Assembly: GCA_021789565.1 (NCBI GenBank)
Contig: JAJYJL010000709.1
Span: 1-5,318 of the forward strand
Source: Acidobacteriota bacterium
GTDB lineage: Bacteria; Acidobacteriota; Terriglobia; UBA7540
DNA: 5,318 bases
Direction of reading: 5' to 3'
Shown: piece after piece, positions 4,886 through 5,318 of the stretch
Numbering within the stretch: position 1 is the stretch's first letter
Layout: every line of letters starts with the position of its first letter
Notes under the pieces: generated by a model
What the model saw: only the letters and a program-made list of their open reading frames with translations
What the model was told of the DNA's origin: nothing
The model's database searches: none
Program-made: the position numbers and the translations under genes

Positions 4886-5318
4886 CCCGGGACTCCGCAT
4901 GGCTGGAAATTTCAGAGAGGGCGCTTCCCTGCGCCTCTTTAATCATTCCATCAATTTGCAACTTGAAGCTCTCGGCACGCCGGGCATGGTCATGCTGAAG
5001 GTCCGCGGTGGCTGCGGAAGTTGTCTCAGCCAGGCGGGCCTTAAAACGGCCAAGCGCCCCGTCAAGCTCGCCGGCGATTCTGCCTTCGATACCGATTACT
5101 GCCTCATCGGCAGCAGCGCTCAGGCGTTCAGCCGTCTTCCTTATTACCGATTCGGCATTCTGCTCACAAACCTGGAGCGAAGCCTCTTACAGAGAGCCCA
5201 TCTGGCCTTTAGCCGACTGCGCGGCCGCCTGAAGATTTGCTTGGATCTGTTCCGCCTGCTCAGAAATCAGGTCCTGAGCGTTCTTTCTGAGCGAGGCCAC
5301 AGAGCTCGAAGTGGCTTC
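4776..5318 (-). pseudogene. Remnant of a long Ala/Glu-rich coiled-coil protein, interrupted by an in-frame stop
   Basis: Reading leftwards from the right edge, one frame stays coding-like for about 145 codons. It is rich in Ala, Glu, Gln, Ser and Leu with helical heptad character, for example AQDLISEQAEQIQANLQAAA (14-33 from the edge), and further on VIRKTAERLSAAADEAV. A TAA at 5189-5187 interrupts it after KGQMGSL. The same frame continues with the same coiled-coil style to about HAESRA (near 4885), so a single nonsense change (CAA or GAA to TAA) is the simplest explanation. From about 4885 to the TGA at 4778-4776 the translation becomes rich in Arg, Cys and Pro and loses helical character, suggesting a lost or replaced C-terminus. 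No credible restart codon follows the TAA for about 75 codons. The N-terminus is outside the window. A real short protein ending at 5187 is possible but less likely. Confidence 0.65.

Noticed and set aside
1..5318. tRNA, rRNA, CRISPR array, integrase or transposase
   Set aside because: No tRNA T-loop with matching arms, no conserved rRNA segments, no regularly spaced repeats and no recombinase motifs were found on either strand.

Overview
The window is a GC-moderate to GC-rich bacterial chromosomal segment of about 5.3 kb. Gene content and protein style suggest a soil- or sediment-type bacterium, most likely Acidobacteriota. The clues are an MtnK/APH-like kinase, a UbiE-like methyltransferase, a sulfite-oxidase-family molybdoenzyme, a secreted parallel beta-helix protein, a stand-alone YHS mini-protein and an Ala/Glu-rich coiled-coil protein. 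This lineage call is an inference from style; no rRNA, tRNA or marker gene is present.

Layout. (a) Positions 1-1401, minus strand: a tight cluster read right to left. It holds a SAM-dependent methyltransferase (1401-769), a 77-aa CxxC/CxxC zinc-ribbon protein (772-539) that overlaps it by the stop/start tetranucleotide ATGA, and an aminoglycoside-phosphotransferase/methylthioribose-kinase-like protein (starts at 507, runs off the left edge). (b) Positions 1402-1518: a 117-bp divergent intergenic region. (c) Positions 1519-2535, plus strand: a molybdopterin oxidoreductase of the sulfite oxidase fold with the Mo-ligating Cys, a twin-Arg-like N-terminus and a C-terminal dimerisation domain. (d) Positions 2536-3037: a gene-free leader of about 500 bp. 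Its last 200 bases contain a run of potential hairpins and two 6-mers complementary to the downstream Shine-Dalgarno. (e) Positions 3038-4063, plus strand: an exported 341-aa right-handed parallel beta-helix protein. (f) An 11-bp perfect inverted repeat at 4109-4142 lies between convergent genes. (g) Positions 4380-4231, minus strand: a 49-aa YHS metal-binding protein with a strong Shine-Dalgarno. (h) Positions 4392-4775: no convincing gene, but a hairpin and a perfect 10-bp direct repeat. (i) Positions 5318-4776, minus strand: the remnant of a long coiled-coil protein, with one in-frame TAA and a C-terminal tail of different character, so it looks like a pseudogene.

The genes do not form one pathway. 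The minus-strand trio looks like an operon of modification-type enzymes. The molybdoenzyme and the beta-helix protein are both probably extracytoplasmic, but they are separated by the long leader and are probably regulated separately. The most interesting unexplained signal is the potentially structured leader of the beta-helix gene, with two alternative anti-Shine-Dalgarno sequences. The rest is ordinary genome content plus one decaying gene.
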